From Chitinophaga sp. CF118 (lineage in GTDB: Bacteria; Bacteroidota; Bacteroidia; Chitinophagales; Chitinophagaceae): a DNA stretch of 64,000 nucleotides. Below are positions 43,585 to 52,606 of this stretch, one piece after another. Made by a program: the position numbers and the translations under genes. Where the stretch lies: positions 310,001 through 374,000 of the forward strand of contig NZ_FOMK01000004.1 of NCBI RefSeq assembly GCF_900112615.1, written 5' to 3'. Position 1 is the first letter of the stretch; each line of letters begins with the position of its first letter. Under the pieces are notes generated by a model. That model had not been told where the DNA came from, searched no databases, and was given only the letters and a program-made list of their open reading frames with translations.

Positions 43585-44763
43585 TTATTTAATTGCTTTA
43601 AACAGCCGGCTCCAGCGGATGCTACCTTTACCATAGCTCATCCAGATCAGCCAGGCTTTACCTACTACATGATCTTCAGGAACAAAGCCCCAGTAACGGG
43701 AGTCCAGTGAATTATCGCGGTTATCCCCCATCATCCAGTAGTAATTCATTTTGAAGGTGTATGAATCTGCCGGTTTATTATTGATGTAGAATTGTCCGTT
43801 CTTAGCTTCGAGTGTATTGCCTTCGTACACACGGATAATGCGATCGTAAATAGCAACATTGCTGCTATCGAGTTTTACAGTAACACCTTTTTTAGGAATC
43901 CAGAGAGGACCAAAGTTGTGTTCTGTCCATTTGTAATGAGCCGTATCGTGCGGGAAAACATTTACTTCCTGGGTTGACGGATTTACGAAAGGTCTGAGAT
44001 CTGTAACAACCGGCCATGATTTCAGGGTGGTAGCTGCAGAAGCGGTCAGGTTATATTTGAACTTACTGGAATCGTATGTACCATCCGGGGTAGGATCAAT
44101 ATCCAATTCATCCAATCTTGAAGGATTTAACTGATCGCCATTGGTCTTTACGTAATATTTGCGCTCACTTTCCACAGGGATCGGCGCCTGTTTGCCATCA
44201 ATATATACAACACCATCCTTGATACTCAGGGTATCTCCTGCAATGGCCATGCAACGTTTGATATAATTTTCCCTTTTATCTACGGGGCGGGATACTACAT
44301 GGTTCTGTTCCCAAACGGTTTCCCTGGTCTGGTAACGAATTAGCTGGTAGTAGCTTTGTTCCTGTTGTTCCAGGGCTACGGTATCGCCTTCCGGGAAATT
44401 GAACACCACTACATCATAGCGTTGTACATCTGAAAAACCGGGTAAACGGCGATATTTCCATTTTACAGCTTCTGAATAGGCTTTTGTGTATTTGGTAAAA
44501 GGCAGGGTGTGATGTGTAAAAGGTACTGCCAGGGGTGTCATAGGAATACGGGGACCGTAACTGATCTTGCTAACGAACAGAAAATCGTTCACCAGCAATG
44601 TTTTTTCCATAGACGGGGTAGGAATTGTGTACGCCTCAAAAATAAAAGTGCGTATCAAGGTAGCTGCGATGATTGCGAATATTGCAGCATCAAACCACTC
44701 TCTTACAGCAGATTTCTTCTTTGGCTGACCCTCTTTATTTCTTTTCCAAAAAGCCAGGTTCAT
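43585..44763 (-). CDS. lepB: Signal peptidase I
   Basis: Cleaves signal peptides from exported proteins at the outer face of the inner membrane. The 392-residue Bacteroidota-type enzyme has one N-terminal transmembrane helix (about 24-44), the catalytic serine Ser51 (TPSMEKTLL), the catalytic lysine Lys169 (YIKRCMAIAGD) and the C-terminal GDNRDNS box at 346-352. A large insert (about 185-330) lies between the boxes, typical of this phylum. A TAnnTTTG box lies 30 bases upstream of its ATG. Confidence 0.95.
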   Translation of the reverse strand: MNLAFWKRNKEGQPKKKSAVREWFDAAIFAIIAATLIRTFIFEAYTIPTPSMEKTLLVNDFLFVSKISYGPRIPMTPLAVPFTHHTLPFTKYTKAYSEAVKWKYRRLPGFSDVQRYDVVVFNFPEGDTVALEQQEQSYYQLIRYQTRETVWEQNHVVSRPVDKRENYIKRCMAIAGDTLSIKDGVVYIDGKQAPIPVESERKYYVKTNGDQLNPSRLDELDIDPTPDGTYDSSKFKYNLTASAATTLKSWPVVTDLRPFVNPSTQEVNVFPHDTAHYKWTEHNFGPLWIPKKGVTVKLDSSNVAIYDRIIRVYEGNTLEAKNGQFYINNKPADSYTFKMNYYWMMGDNRDNSLDSRYWGFVPEDHVVGKAWLIWMSYGKGSIRWSRLFKAIK

Positions 44764-44792
44764 TAAGATTTGTTTAAGATATTTTAAAAGAA

Positions 44793-44800
44793 CAAATATA
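44793..44800 (-). promoter_or_regulatory. Promoter -7 box of lepB
   Basis: TATATTTG on the minus strand matches TAnnTTTG; the lepB start is 30 bases downstream. The nearest TTG upstream is at a spacing of 15, shorter than usual. Confidence 0.5.
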
Positions 44801-44869
44801 ATATTCTGTTGTCTACAAGCTCTTCCATCGCTTGCAAAAGTTTTGCTAAAATAAGAGGATTATATTGAT

Positions 44870-45088
44870 TTAGTCATTTTTTTTGCATCCAAAATAGTGA
44901 GTAATGGCCCATTTGAGGTGTGTAAGGAGCTGGTTATCCAGTGAAGGGGGCACTGTAACAGGTTCTGCTTCACCTTCTTTAAGGATGAATGGTATCTGAT
45001 CATTCTTCAACCGGACAATTACCCGGTCTTTGCTGTTTTTTTTAATGGATACACCTCTGTTTCCCAACCGGAAGTTAATTACTCTCAT
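44870..45088 (-). CDS. Small conserved-looking protein of unknown function
   Basis: A 72-residue protein. The ATG at 45086-45088 was preferred to the longer frame to 45166 because the extra 26 residues look like untranslated leader. It is basic at the start (LGNRGVSIKKNSKDRVIVR) and has an amphipathic C-terminal helix (LTHLKWAITHYFG). No family recognised, so it could still be a chance frame. Confidence 0.45.
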   Translation of the reverse strand: MRVINFRLGNRGVSIKKNSKDRVIVRLKNDQIPFILKEGEAEPVTVPPSLDNQLLTHLKWAITHYFGCKKND

Positions 45089-45364
45089 AGTATAGGTTTT
45101 GATGGTTAACAACGTTTGTAATTTCACTTTAACTAAATTAAGGTTAATTATTAACACATAAAACAATTATTAATATAATTATCATTATGATAATCAAAAG
45201 TTCAAACATTATTTAGACTGCAGGCGCTTGATTTGAACTATTGTGAACATTACCGGCAACCGGAGCCTTTAAGAAGCATAGTGCATACTCCCTGAAATTG
45301 GAAAGGGCTTACTGGTTACTACTGTAGAACAGATAAGGGTTAGGGAGCCGTTGGATAACGATTA

Positions 45365-46015
45365 TTACAGTTCTCTACTTAATATTTCGTTAATTTCTGC
45401 TGCGCGGTTAAAAACCATGAGGTGGCCACCGCTGGCAATGGTGTAAGTAGGCTTTACATAACGGATAGGAAGTGTAAAGTCTTTGCCTCCGTGAATATGG
45501 ACCAGGGAAGAGGGGGTAAATTCATTCTCCCAGTTTAGGACAACCGGAATAGCCCAGCGGAGATAGTCAAAGGAAGTCTTTTGCATGTAGTCGTTCAGCA
45601 GTTGCTTCTCTTCTTCCGTTTCTCCACGCAGGAAATGCTTTACAAAGTATTTTTTACGCTTTATGATATAGTCGGGCAGGTCGAGCAGCCGAAGCAGTCC
45701 TGTTTTCTTTACCCACCTGAAGTAAGCGGGCTTTTCGTGTGTATGTTTTAAACTGCTTACGAGAATGACTTTCTCAATTTGTCGCTTGCGGGCAATTTCC
45801 AGGCTCAGCATGCCGCCAAATGAAACACCAAGCAATGTAACATTTTCATGTTCAATGCATTGTGCCATTCTGGCGGCATAGTCTGCAAACGTTTCAGTGG
45901 GAATGGTAGGTAACCAGTGCAGGAAATGTGCTGTATACCCTTCAGGAAAACGCAGGTATTTAAAGATGCGTTCATCCGCTCCCATTCCACTTATCAGATA
46001 AATGTGCTTAGTCAT
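45365..46015 (-). CDS. Alpha/beta-hydrolase
   Basis: A 216-residue cytoplasmic hydrolase with the nucleophile elbow LLGVSFGGMLSL (Ser in G-x-S-x-G-G), an early oxyanion strand (IYLISGMGADERIF) and a late histidine region (ASGGHLMVF). The cap is short. Substrate unknown. It starts two bases after the stop of the response-regulator gene, so the two are in one operon. Confidence 0.85.
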   Translation of the reverse strand: MTKHIYLISGMGADERIFKYLRFPEGYTAHFLHWLPTIPTETFADYAARMAQCIEHENVTLLGVSFGGMLSLEIARKRQIEKVILVSSLKHTHEKPAYFRWVKKTGLLRLLDLPDYIIKRKKYFVKHFLRGETEEEKQLLNDYMQKTSFDYLRWAIPVVLNWENEFTPSSLVHIHGGKDFTLPIRYVKPTYTIASGGHLMVFNRAAEINEILSREL

Positions 46016-46017
46016 TA

Positions 46018-47202
46018 TTATGCATTCACACCTTTCTTTTCTCTCACAGGAATCACATAATCGTATATATCTTCTGCCATGATAGTTTTGCCGGACAAGA
46101 TCACAAGTCTGGCTACCACATTGCTCAACTCACGGATATTTCCGGACCAGTTATGTTGCTGCAGCACTTTCATTGCTTCTTTATCGATGGTCTTTCTCGC
46201 CATGCCATACTCCTGGCAGGTGCTTTCAAGAAAATGTTCTACCAGCAGGGGAATATCATCCCGGCGATCATTCAGGGAAGGAACGTGGATCAGGATCACG
46301 CTCAGACGGTGGTATAAGTCAAGACGAAAGTTCTTTTCCTCTACTTCTTTCAGCAGATCTTTATTTGTGGCCGCCACTACACGTACATCCACATTGATCT
46401 CCTTATCACCTCCCACCCGGGTGATCTTACCTTCCTGCAAAGCTCTGAGTACTTTAGCCTGTGCACTCAGGCTCATATCACCGATTTCGTCCAGGAATAA
46501 TGTACCACCACTTGCCTGTTCAAATTTACCGATACGTTGCTTTACAGCAGAAGTGAAGGAGCCTTTTTCATGTCCGAACAATTCACTTTCAATCAGTTCA
46601 CTTGGAATAGCGGCACAGTTTACTTCTATAATAGGGCCAGAAGCACGGCTGCTGCGTTCATGAAGCCAGCGGGCTACCAGTTCCTTACCTACTCCATTCT
46701 CCCCGGTTACCAGTACTCGTGCATCCGTAGGTGCTACTTTTTCTATTGTTTCTTTTATTTTGAGGATAGGTGCAGAGCCCCCTATCATTTCCTGCGTTTT
46801 ATTCACCTTGCGGCGCAGAGTTTTGGTTTCTGTTACCAGCGTGCTCTTATCCATTGCGTTACGCAATGTGATGAGCAAGCGGTTCAGATCAGGAGGTTTG
46901 GAAATATAATCGTACGCTCCTTTCTTTACTGCATCAACAGCTGTATCAATATTACCGTGGCCGGATACCATGATAATAGGAATATCCGGGTTTGTTTCTT
47001 TTGCTTTTTCAAGAAATTCCAGCCCATCCATTTTGGGCATCTTTATATCGCACAAAATAGCATCATACTGTTTTTCCTTAAACATTTTAAAACCTTCTGC
47101 CCCGTCTGCCGCCTCATCTACCTTATAACCTTCGTAGCTAAGGATTTCGGATAAAGTTTTACGAATGCTTTTCTCATCATCGATAATCAGAATGTTGGCC
47201 AT
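46018..47202 (-). CDS. Sigma-54-type response regulator lacking a DNA-binding domain
   Basis: An NtrC-like response regulator of 394 residues. The receiver domain (1-120) has the phosphoacceptor Asp52 (ILCDIKMPKMDG). The AAA+ domain has Walker A GENGVGKE at 167-174 and Walker B LFLDEI at 235-240, with arginine-finger-region residues later. The loop that contacts sigma-54, normally GAFTGA, reads GSFTSA at 214-219. The product ends about 15 residues after the AAA+ lid, so the Fis-type helix-turn-helix is absent. It could act from solution, as FlgR-like regulators do. No histidine kinase is adjacent; a hydrolase gene follows in the operon. Confidence 0.92.
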   Translation of the reverse strand: MANILIIDDEKSIRKTLSEILSYEGYKVDEAADGAEGFKMFKEKQYDAILCDIKMPKMDGLEFLEKAKETNPDIPIIMVSGHGNIDTAVDAVKKGAYDYISKPPDLNRLLITLRNAMDKSTLVTETKTLRRKVNKTQEMIGGSAPILKIKETIEKVAPTDARVLVTGENGVGKELVARWLHERSSRASGPIIEVNCAAIPSELIESELFGHEKGSFTSAVKQRIGKFEQASGGTLFLDEIGDMSLSAQAKVLRALQEGKITRVGGDKEINVDVRVVAATNKDLLKEVEEKNFRLDLYHRLSVILIHVPSLNDRRDDIPLLVEHFLESTCQEYGMARKTIDKEAMKVLQQHNWSGNIRELSNVVARLVILSGKTIMAEDIYDYVIPVREKKGVNA

Positions 47203-47226
47203 ATCTTTATTTTAGTAAGCAACAGG

Positions 47227-47234
47227 CAAATTTA
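47227..47234 (-). promoter_or_regulatory. Promoter -7 box of the response-regulator gene
   Basis: TAAATTTG on the minus strand matches TAnnTTTG; the start codon is 25 bases downstream. An inverted repeat pair also lies just upstream (47249-47262 with 47303-47315, about one mismatch, 40 bases apart), which may be a control site for this or the divergent cysE gene. Confidence 0.45.
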
Positions 47235-47384
47235 GTAGATTTAGTTGATTTAGTTTCATCAGGTATAAAGGTTAACCTCCTAATGTTGTATATTCTATTA
47301 AACTGATGAACTAAAGCCGCTTTATCAAGGTTAATCCGTAATTTCAGTGTTTGAAAGAAGAAGATATCCTGTAATTTCTTGCAT

Positions 47385-48200
47385 ATGCAACAACTTTTAG
47401 AAGAATTAAAGAGGAGGCATCAGCTTGCAATGGCTACAGCATACCCTCCTACTGCATCGGTGAACGAATTTGCGAACAACTTTCTCAACTGGTTATTTCC
47501 CGAATATATGGGCAAAGTAATGCCCGATATAGTACTGGTAGAAGAATATGCACATATGCTGCAGATAGAATTGCAACACCTGCTGGAACCCATGCAAAAG
47601 CAGTTACCATCAGATGCGGTACATCTCAGCCAGGAATTTATGTCGCATGCTCCGGCTATTTACGACGCCCTCACTAAAGATGCGGAGGCGCTGTATCAGG
47701 GGGATCCTGCTGCTACCTGCCTGTATGAGGTGATTCGTGCTTATCCCGGCTTTGTAGCTATCGCCTTTTACCGTATTGCCCATACACTTCACAAACTACA
47801 TATTCCTTTACTGCCCCGCATGATTACCGAACAGGCGCATAGCCGTACTGGTATCGACATTCATCCTGCAGCAGTAATAGCACCCTATTTCTGCATGGAC
47901 CATGGAACGGGAATTGTAATAGGAGAAACCACCATCATCGGGGCACATGTAAAGATCTACCAGGGCGTGACGCTGGGAGCATTGAGTGTTGATAAAGACA
48001 TGGCTCGCAGTAAACGCCACCCTACCATAGAAGATAATGTAGTCATCTACGCAGGGGCTACCATATTGGGTGGAAATACAGTAGTTGGTCACCACAGTAT
48101 TATAGGTGGTAATGTATGGCTGGTTAAAAGCACAGCACCATTCAGCCGTGTATATTACAAGGCTGACAGCAGTATGAATTTTATTGAAAACAGTTATTAA
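47385..48200 (+). CDS. cysE: Serine O-acetyltransferase
   Basis: Makes O-acetylserine for cysteine synthesis. The 271-residue product has an N-terminal helical domain and a C-terminal left-handed beta-helix with hexapeptide repeats (HPAAVIAPYFCMDHGTGIVIG, TIIGAHVKIYQGVTLGALS, NVVIYAGATILGGNTVVG). The ATG at 47385 was chosen over a TTG six bases upstream. It is six bases upstream of cysM: the two enzymes give cysteine from serine and probably form the usual complex. Interesting next to the poly-Cys leader in the same window, although they are 15 kb apart. Confidence 0.93.
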   Translation: MQQLLEELKRRHQLAMATAYPPTASVNEFANNFLNWLFPEYMGKVMPDIVLVEEYAHMLQIELQHLLEPMQKQLPSDAVHLSQEFMSHAPAIYDALTKDAEALYQGDPAATCLYEVIRAYPGFVAIAFYRIAHTLHKLHIPLLPRMITEQAHSRTGIDIHPAAVIAPYFCMDHGTGIVIGETTIIGAHVKIYQGVTLGALSVDKDMARSKRHPTIEDNVVIYAGATILGGNTVVGHHSIIGGNVWLVKSTAPFSRVYYKADSSMNFIENSY

Positions 48201-48206
48201 CAGATA

Positions 48207-49088
48207 ATGCAGTCGATATTAGATCTTGTGGGCAACACGCCCATGGTAGCACTGAAACATATCAGCGCAAATCCAGGCGTCACTATTTACGCCAAACTTG
48301 AAGGAAATAATCCTGGCGGCAGCGTGAAAGACAGAGCTGCGTATGGGATGATCAAAGGGGCGCTGGATCGTGGAGAGATTAAACCGGGCATCAAACTGAT
48401 AGAAGCTACCAGCGGTAATACAGGAATAGCACTGGCCATGATAGCCAGCCTGTTTGGTGTAGAGATAGAACTGGTAATGCCGGAAGATGCTACCCGCGAA
48501 CGGGTACTGACAATGGAGGCCTTTGGTGCTAAAGTGATACTGACTCCCAAAGAGGCATCTATGGAAGGTTCTATTGATTATGCCAATGAGCAGGTGGCAA
48601 AAGGTGGTTACCTGATGCTGAACCAGTTTGCCAATCCGGATAACTATAACATGCACTATAAGACTACCGGACCGGAGATATGGCGGGATACAAAAGGTAC
48701 TATAACACATTTTGTGAGTGCAATGGGGACTACCGGCACTATTATGGGGGTATCCAAATTCCTGAAAGAGCAAAGTGAGAAGGTACAGATAGTGGGCTGT
48801 CAGCCTACTGAAGGTGCTAAAATTCCGGGGATTCGTAAATGGCCGGAAGCTTATCTGCCAAAGATCTTTGATAAAACCCGGGTAGACCGGACTATGGATA
48901 TTTCAGAAACAGAGGCACGAGATATGACCCGCCGGCTGGCACGTGAAGAAGGGGTGTTCTGTGGGATGAGTAGCGGTGGTGCAGTATCAGCTGCACAAAG
49001 GTTATCCCGGGAACTGGAACATGGTGTGATAGTATGTATTATCTGCGACCGTGGGGATAGATATTTATCGTCCGATCTGTTTGGATGA
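48207..49088 (+). CDS. cysM: Cysteine synthase B (O-acetylserine sulfhydrylase)
   Basis: Makes cysteine from O-acetylserine and sulfide (or thiosulfate). The 293-residue PLP enzyme has the cofactor lysine in NPGGSVKDRAAYGMI, the substrate loop EATSGNTGIALAM and the phosphate-binding loop SAMGTTGTIMGVSKF. Length and the C-terminal end (no long tail) fit CysM rather than CysK. Operon partner of cysE. Confidence 0.93.
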   Translation: MQSILDLVGNTPMVALKHISANPGVTIYAKLEGNNPGGSVKDRAAYGMIKGALDRGEIKPGIKLIEATSGNTGIALAMIASLFGVEIELVMPEDATRERVLTMEAFGAKVILTPKEASMEGSIDYANEQVAKGGYLMLNQFANPDNYNMHYKTTGPEIWRDTKGTITHFVSAMGTTGTIMGVSKFLKEQSEKVQIVGCQPTEGAKIPGIRKWPEAYLPKIFDKTRVDRTMDISETEARDMTRRLAREEGVFCGMSSGGAVSAAQRLSRELEHGVIVCIICDRGDRYLSSDLFG

Positions 49089-49189
49089 TATAGTCAATCG
49101 GGTTGACACCATACTGTATCTATGCTTCATCCATACAGAAGAGCAGGGAGAAACACGGGTGAACTACGGAATTAAGGATACTTTAGAAT

Positions 49190-49219
49190 AGGTCTCAAGA
49201 TAATTGAGGCCTTTCTTTT
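49190..49219 (+). terminator. Terminator of cysE-cysM
   Basis: Nine-base arms (49190-49198 and 49204-49212, one G-U pair) with a five-base loop, followed by TTCTTTTTTT. It begins about 100 bases after the cysM stop. Confidence 0.75.
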
Positions 49220-49362
49220 TTTAAATAAGGGGTCTATATAGATTGGTAATGATCATAAATACACTACGCCAATCACACGCTATCGGCACATCTACGTGCA
49301 TTACTTTTAGTCAATTCTGGTTTTTAATAAAAGGAAAGAGAATAAAATGGGAGATGATATAA
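49220..49362. other. Intergenic stretch between two terminators
   Basis: Part of the 328-base gap between cysM and pdhB. Between the cysM terminator and the pdhB terminator nothing supportable is seen: no open frame of note, no repeat, no promoter box. Confidence 0.6.
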
Positions 49363-49400
49363 AAAGAAATGGCCCGCTTGATTAAGCGGGCCATTTCTTT
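49363..49400. terminator. Terminator of pdhB
   Basis: Perfect 17-base arms (49363-49379 and 49384-49400) with a four-base loop; A- and T-runs at the stem bases let it act in both directions. It follows the pdhB stop codon by 16 bases. Confidence 0.9.
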
Positions 49401-49416
49401 TTATAGAGAAGTTGTA

Positions 49417-50400
49417 TTATTTCTTCATGTACATCACTTCCTTTACCAGTTTCACAGTACGCTCGATATCGGGCAGGTACAGTTTTACCAGGTTAGGTGC
49501 GTAGTGCATAGGAGCATCTACAGCGGTGATACGGCGGATTGGAGCATCCAGGTAGTCAAAACCTTCTTTCTGGATACGGTAAGAGATCTCTGAAGAGATG
49601 CTGGCAAATGGCCATTGTTCTTCAACGATCACCAGACGGTTGGTTTTCTTTACAGATTCCAGAATGGTGAACCAGTCCAGCGGACGGATAGTACGGAGGT
49701 CGATTACTTCTGCCTCAATACCTTCCTTAGCCAGTTCTTCTGCTGCACCCAGGGCTACTTTCATCATTTTGTTGAAAGAAACGATGGTTACATCTTTACC
49801 GGCACGTTTGATATCAGCCTTACCAATAGGAATAATGTACTCTTCTTCAGGAACATCACCTAATTCACCGTACATCTGCTCACTTTCCATGAAAACAACC
49901 GGATCGTTATCGCGGATAGCTGATTTCAGCAAACCTTTGGCATCGTATGGATTGGAAACTGATATTACTTTTAAACCGGGGATATTAGCATAATAGCTTT
50001 CAAAAGCGGTAGAGTGCTGTGCTCCCAACTGACCAGCAGAACCGTTTGGTCCGCGGAAAACGATAGGGCAACCTACCTGTCCACCACTCATTGCCAGCAT
50101 TTTAGAAGCCGTATTCAGGATCTGATCAAGTGCCAGTACAGCAAAGTTCCAGGTCATGAATTCCAGTACCGGGCGAAGACCGTTCTGAGCGGCACCCACA
50201 CCAATAGCAGTGAAACCTAACTCGGCAATAGGTGTATCTATTACTCTTTTGGCCCCAAACTCGTCCAGCATTCCCTGGCTAACTTTATAGGCCCCATTGT
50301 ATTCGGCTACTTCCTCTCCCATCAGGAAAACCCGCTCGTCACGGCGCATTTCTTCCTGCAGGGCTTCTCGTAATGCTTGTCTGAAAGCTATCTGACGCAT
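49417..50400 (-). CDS. pdhB: Pyruvate dehydrogenase E1 component, beta subunit
   Basis: Forms the E1 heterotetramer that decarboxylates pyruvate with thiamine diphosphate. The 327 residues match PdhB ([81 protein letters not shown]). A branched-chain oxo-acid E1-beta is the main alternative. No alpha subunit is adjacent in this window. It is a single gene with its own promoter and terminator. Confidence 0.92.
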   Translation of the reverse strand: MRQIAFRQALREALQEEMRRDERVFLMGEEVAEYNGAYKVSQGMLDEFGAKRVIDTPIAELGFTAIGVGAAQNGLRPVLEFMTWNFAVLALDQILNTASKMLAMSGGQVGCPIVFRGPNGSAGQLGAQHSTAFESYYANIPGLKVISVSNPYDAKGLLKSAIRDNDPVVFMESEQMYGELGDVPEEEYIIPIGKADIKRAGKDVTIVSFNKMMKVALGAAEELAKEGIEAEVIDLRTIRPLDWFTILESVKKTNRLVIVEEQWPFASISSEISYRIQKEGFDYLDAPIRRITAVDAPMHYAPNLVKLYLPDIERTVKLVKEVMYMKK

Positions 50401-50457
50401 GCTGTTACTCTTAAAGTTTGAAAGTTTTAAAAACCCTTAATTCTATAAAGGCAGGGG

Positions 50458-50465
50458 CAAAATTA
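50458..50465 (-). promoter_or_regulatory. Promoter -7 box of pdhB
   Basis: TAATTTTG on the minus strand matches TAnnTTTG, 58 bases upstream of the start codon. Confidence 0.45.
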
Positions 50466-50614
50466 TCGTTTGTTGATGAAAAAGCAAAGGAAAACTTACC
50501 GTTGTAATTACAATAGGTATTATTCAAGGTTTCGGCTTATTTTATATGATATATTTTAAATATTATATATATTAGCAGTCATTGTGCCCATTTATAAGCC
50601 AATGCCCTATTCCT

Positions 50615-51256
50615 ATGTTTACCATTACCGTACTTTCAGGTTGTTTTCTGGCAGCCATTTCCTGCAGAATAAAAAAGGTGAAAGCGCCCATGGTCACAGA
50701 TCTGATCTGGTATATTCACCTGGTATTCCTCTTTTTTTCGGCCTTGTGCCTATTGTTGCTGATCTCAGGTTACGGTTTTAAGGGAATTTATACGGAACGG
50801 GTATTTTTTACCTTTTATGCAGGTTCCGGGATCTTATTATATGGATTAACACAACAGGATACATCCGGGAAGTACGCCTATTTGTGCCTCTTTTTCGGTT
50901 TCCCCTTCCTGTTAATGTTTGGATTACTGCTGCCTCCCCTGCGTATTCTTACGGTCGTGCTAGGATTAGGACTATTGTCTGACGGGAATACTGAACGTTA
51001 CCCGATTGATGATGACTTTTCGCTGCAGGCTAAAACTGTAGAGGTATTAAACAGGGTTCCTGATTATAGTCTGGTGGAAGATAAATACTTCTTATTTGAG
51101 AAGATCACTTCGAATGTTGTTTCTCCTGCCAGTCGTTTGCAGGCGCTTAAAATGGAGAAAACAGGAAATGACAGTCTTCGTCTGCAACTCAGGTTAATGG
51201 GAGATGCAGGCAAAATGGGGAGTCGTATTGATACCACCATAAGCCTGCATCAGTAA
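50615..51256 (+). CDS. Membrane protein of unknown function
   Basis: A 213-residue protein with four predicted transmembrane helices in the first 125 residues (roughly 3-18, 33-55, 67-82, 90-120) and a soluble C-terminal part (about 125-213). The ATG at 50615 was preferred to a TTG at 50582. No family recognised. Divergent from pdhB. Confidence 0.7.
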   Translation: MFTITVLSGCFLAAISCRIKKVKAPMVTDLIWYIHLVFLFFSALCLLLLISGYGFKGIYTERVFFTFYAGSGILLYGLTQQDTSGKYAYLCLFFGFPFLLMFGLLLPPLRILTVVLGLGLLSDGNTERYPIDDDFSLQAKTVEVLNRVPDYSLVEDKYFLFEKITSNVVSPASRLQALKMEKTGNDSLRLQLRLMGDAGKMGSRIDTTISLHQ

Positions 51257-51359
51257 TAGAATCTTTCTAATATTAAGGTTTAATGGGAATTGCCTGAAAA
51301 GGATCCTCTATGGAGCCTCTACAGCTTTTACACAACCCTTAACGTCTCTATTTTACTTT

Positions 51360-52532
51360 TTATACTCTTTCAATAATAATAGCGCTGGCACCACCACCGC
51401 CATTACAGATACCGGCAACACCATAACGGGCATTGTGGTGATGTAATATAGAATTCAATGTAACAACGATACGGGCACCACTGCAACCAATAGGATGGCC
51501 CATTGCTACAGCTCCACCCCATACATTCACTTTACCAGGTTCCAGACCAAGATCACGTTCATTAGCAATTGGAACGCAGGAGAATGCTTCATTGATTTCT
51601 GCAAAATCCATATCTGCTATTGTCAGTTTCGCTTTTGCCAGAGCGTTATTAATAGCTTTTACGGGTGTGGTAGTAAACCACTCCGGTGCCTGAGAGGCAT
51701 CTGCAAAACTGATAATCTTAGCCAGTGGCTTTAATCCCAGTTCTTTCAGTTTTTCTCCGCTTACCAGTACTACGGCGGCAGCGCCATCATTCAAATTGGA
51801 GGCATTGGCCGCTGTTATAGTACCATCTTTCTGGAAAGTCGGTTTCAGAGTAGGGATCTTATCGAAGTTCACTTTTTTGTAATCTTCATCTTCGATAACG
51901 GTCACTACCTGCTTTCCCGGTACTTCTACAGGGATGATCTCATTTTTAAAGTAGCCACTTTCTGTAGCAGTTGCTGCACGACGGTAACTCCGGATAGCAT
52001 ATTCATCCTGTTCCTGCCGGGATATTTTATATTCAGCAGCGCAGATCTCGGCGGCATTCCCCATATGGAAATCCTTGTAAGGATCCCAGAGGCCATCGCG
52101 GATAACACCATCGGTTACAGCACCATGTCCCAAACGATAACCATTACGGGCCTTATCCAGGTAATATGGCACGTTACTCATGCTTTCCATACCTCCTGCC
52201 ACTACTACCTCGTTATCGCCCAATAAGATGCTTTGTGCGGCCAGCATAATAGCCTTCATACCGGAAGCGCACACTTTATTGACTGTTGTACAAGGTACAT
52301 TAACAGGAACCCCTGCATAAATACTTGCCTGATTGGCAGGAGCCTGTCCGAGGTTGGCCCCCAGAACATTACCCATGTACACTTCATTTACTTCTGAGGC
52401 AGCTACTCCTGCTCTTTCCAGCGCAGTTTTAATCGCCAGTGCACCTAACTGTGTAGCAGGTAATGATGCCAGTGCACCGTTAAAAGATCCAATAGGAGTG
52501 CGTATTGCTGAAACTATAAATACTTCTTTCAT
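51360..52532 (-). CDS. Acetyl-CoA acetyltransferase (thiolase)
   Basis: Condenses or cleaves acetoacetyl-CoA. The 390 residues show the thiolase motifs: the nucleophile cysteine in NKVCASGMKAIMLA (near residue 88), GGMESMSNVPY, the NEAFS histidine-adjacent region, VWGGAVAMGHPIGCSGARI and the last cysteine in ICNGGGGASA. Length fits biosynthetic type II thiolase. A TAnnTTTG box lies 59 bases upstream. It is 74 bases downstream of nothing on the same strand, so it is monocistronic. Confidence 0.93.
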   Translation of the reverse strand: MKEVFIVSAIRTPIGSFNGALASLPATQLGALAIKTALERAGVAASEVNEVYMGNVLGANLGQAPANQASIYAGVPVNVPCTTVNKVCASGMKAIMLAAQSILLGDNEVVVAGGMESMSNVPYYLDKARNGYRLGHGAVTDGVIRDGLWDPYKDFHMGNAAEICAAEYKISRQEQDEYAIRSYRRAATATESGYFKNEIIPVEVPGKQVVTVIEDEDYKKVNFDKIPTLKPTFQKDGTITAANASNLNDGAAAVVLVSGEKLKELGLKPLAKIISFADASQAPEWFTTTPVKAINNALAKAKLTIADMDFAEINEAFSCVPIANERDLGLEPGKVNVWGGAVAMGHPIGCSGARIVVTLNSILHHHNARYGVAGICNGGGGASAIIIERV

Positions 52533-52590
52533 CCGTAATACTTTTGTAGGTAGGATAACCCTTGCCTGTTAAGATTGATTTGGTATCCTC

Positions 52591-52598
52591 CAAATATA
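52591..52598 (-). promoter_or_regulatory. Promoter -7 box of the thiolase gene
   Basis: TATATTTG on the minus strand matches TAnnTTTG; the ATG is 59 bases downstream. The box overlaps no gene but lies just after the stop of the DUF3575-like gene. Confidence 0.45.
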
Positions 52599-52606
52599 AC
52601 GGAAAA

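Noticed and set aside
45089-45364. Possible small RNA in the 276-base gap before the hydrolase gene
   Set aside because: Short complementary pieces exist (AGTTCAAA with TTTGAACT, CTCCCT with AGGGAG), but they do not add up to a recognised RNA fold, so no feature is claimed.
46079-47154. Two long open frames (46079-46663 and 46537-47154) opposite the response regulator
   Set aside because: Both are antisense shadows of a well-supported AAA+ gene with intact motifs; their composition is cysteine- and phenylalanine-rich without domain pattern.
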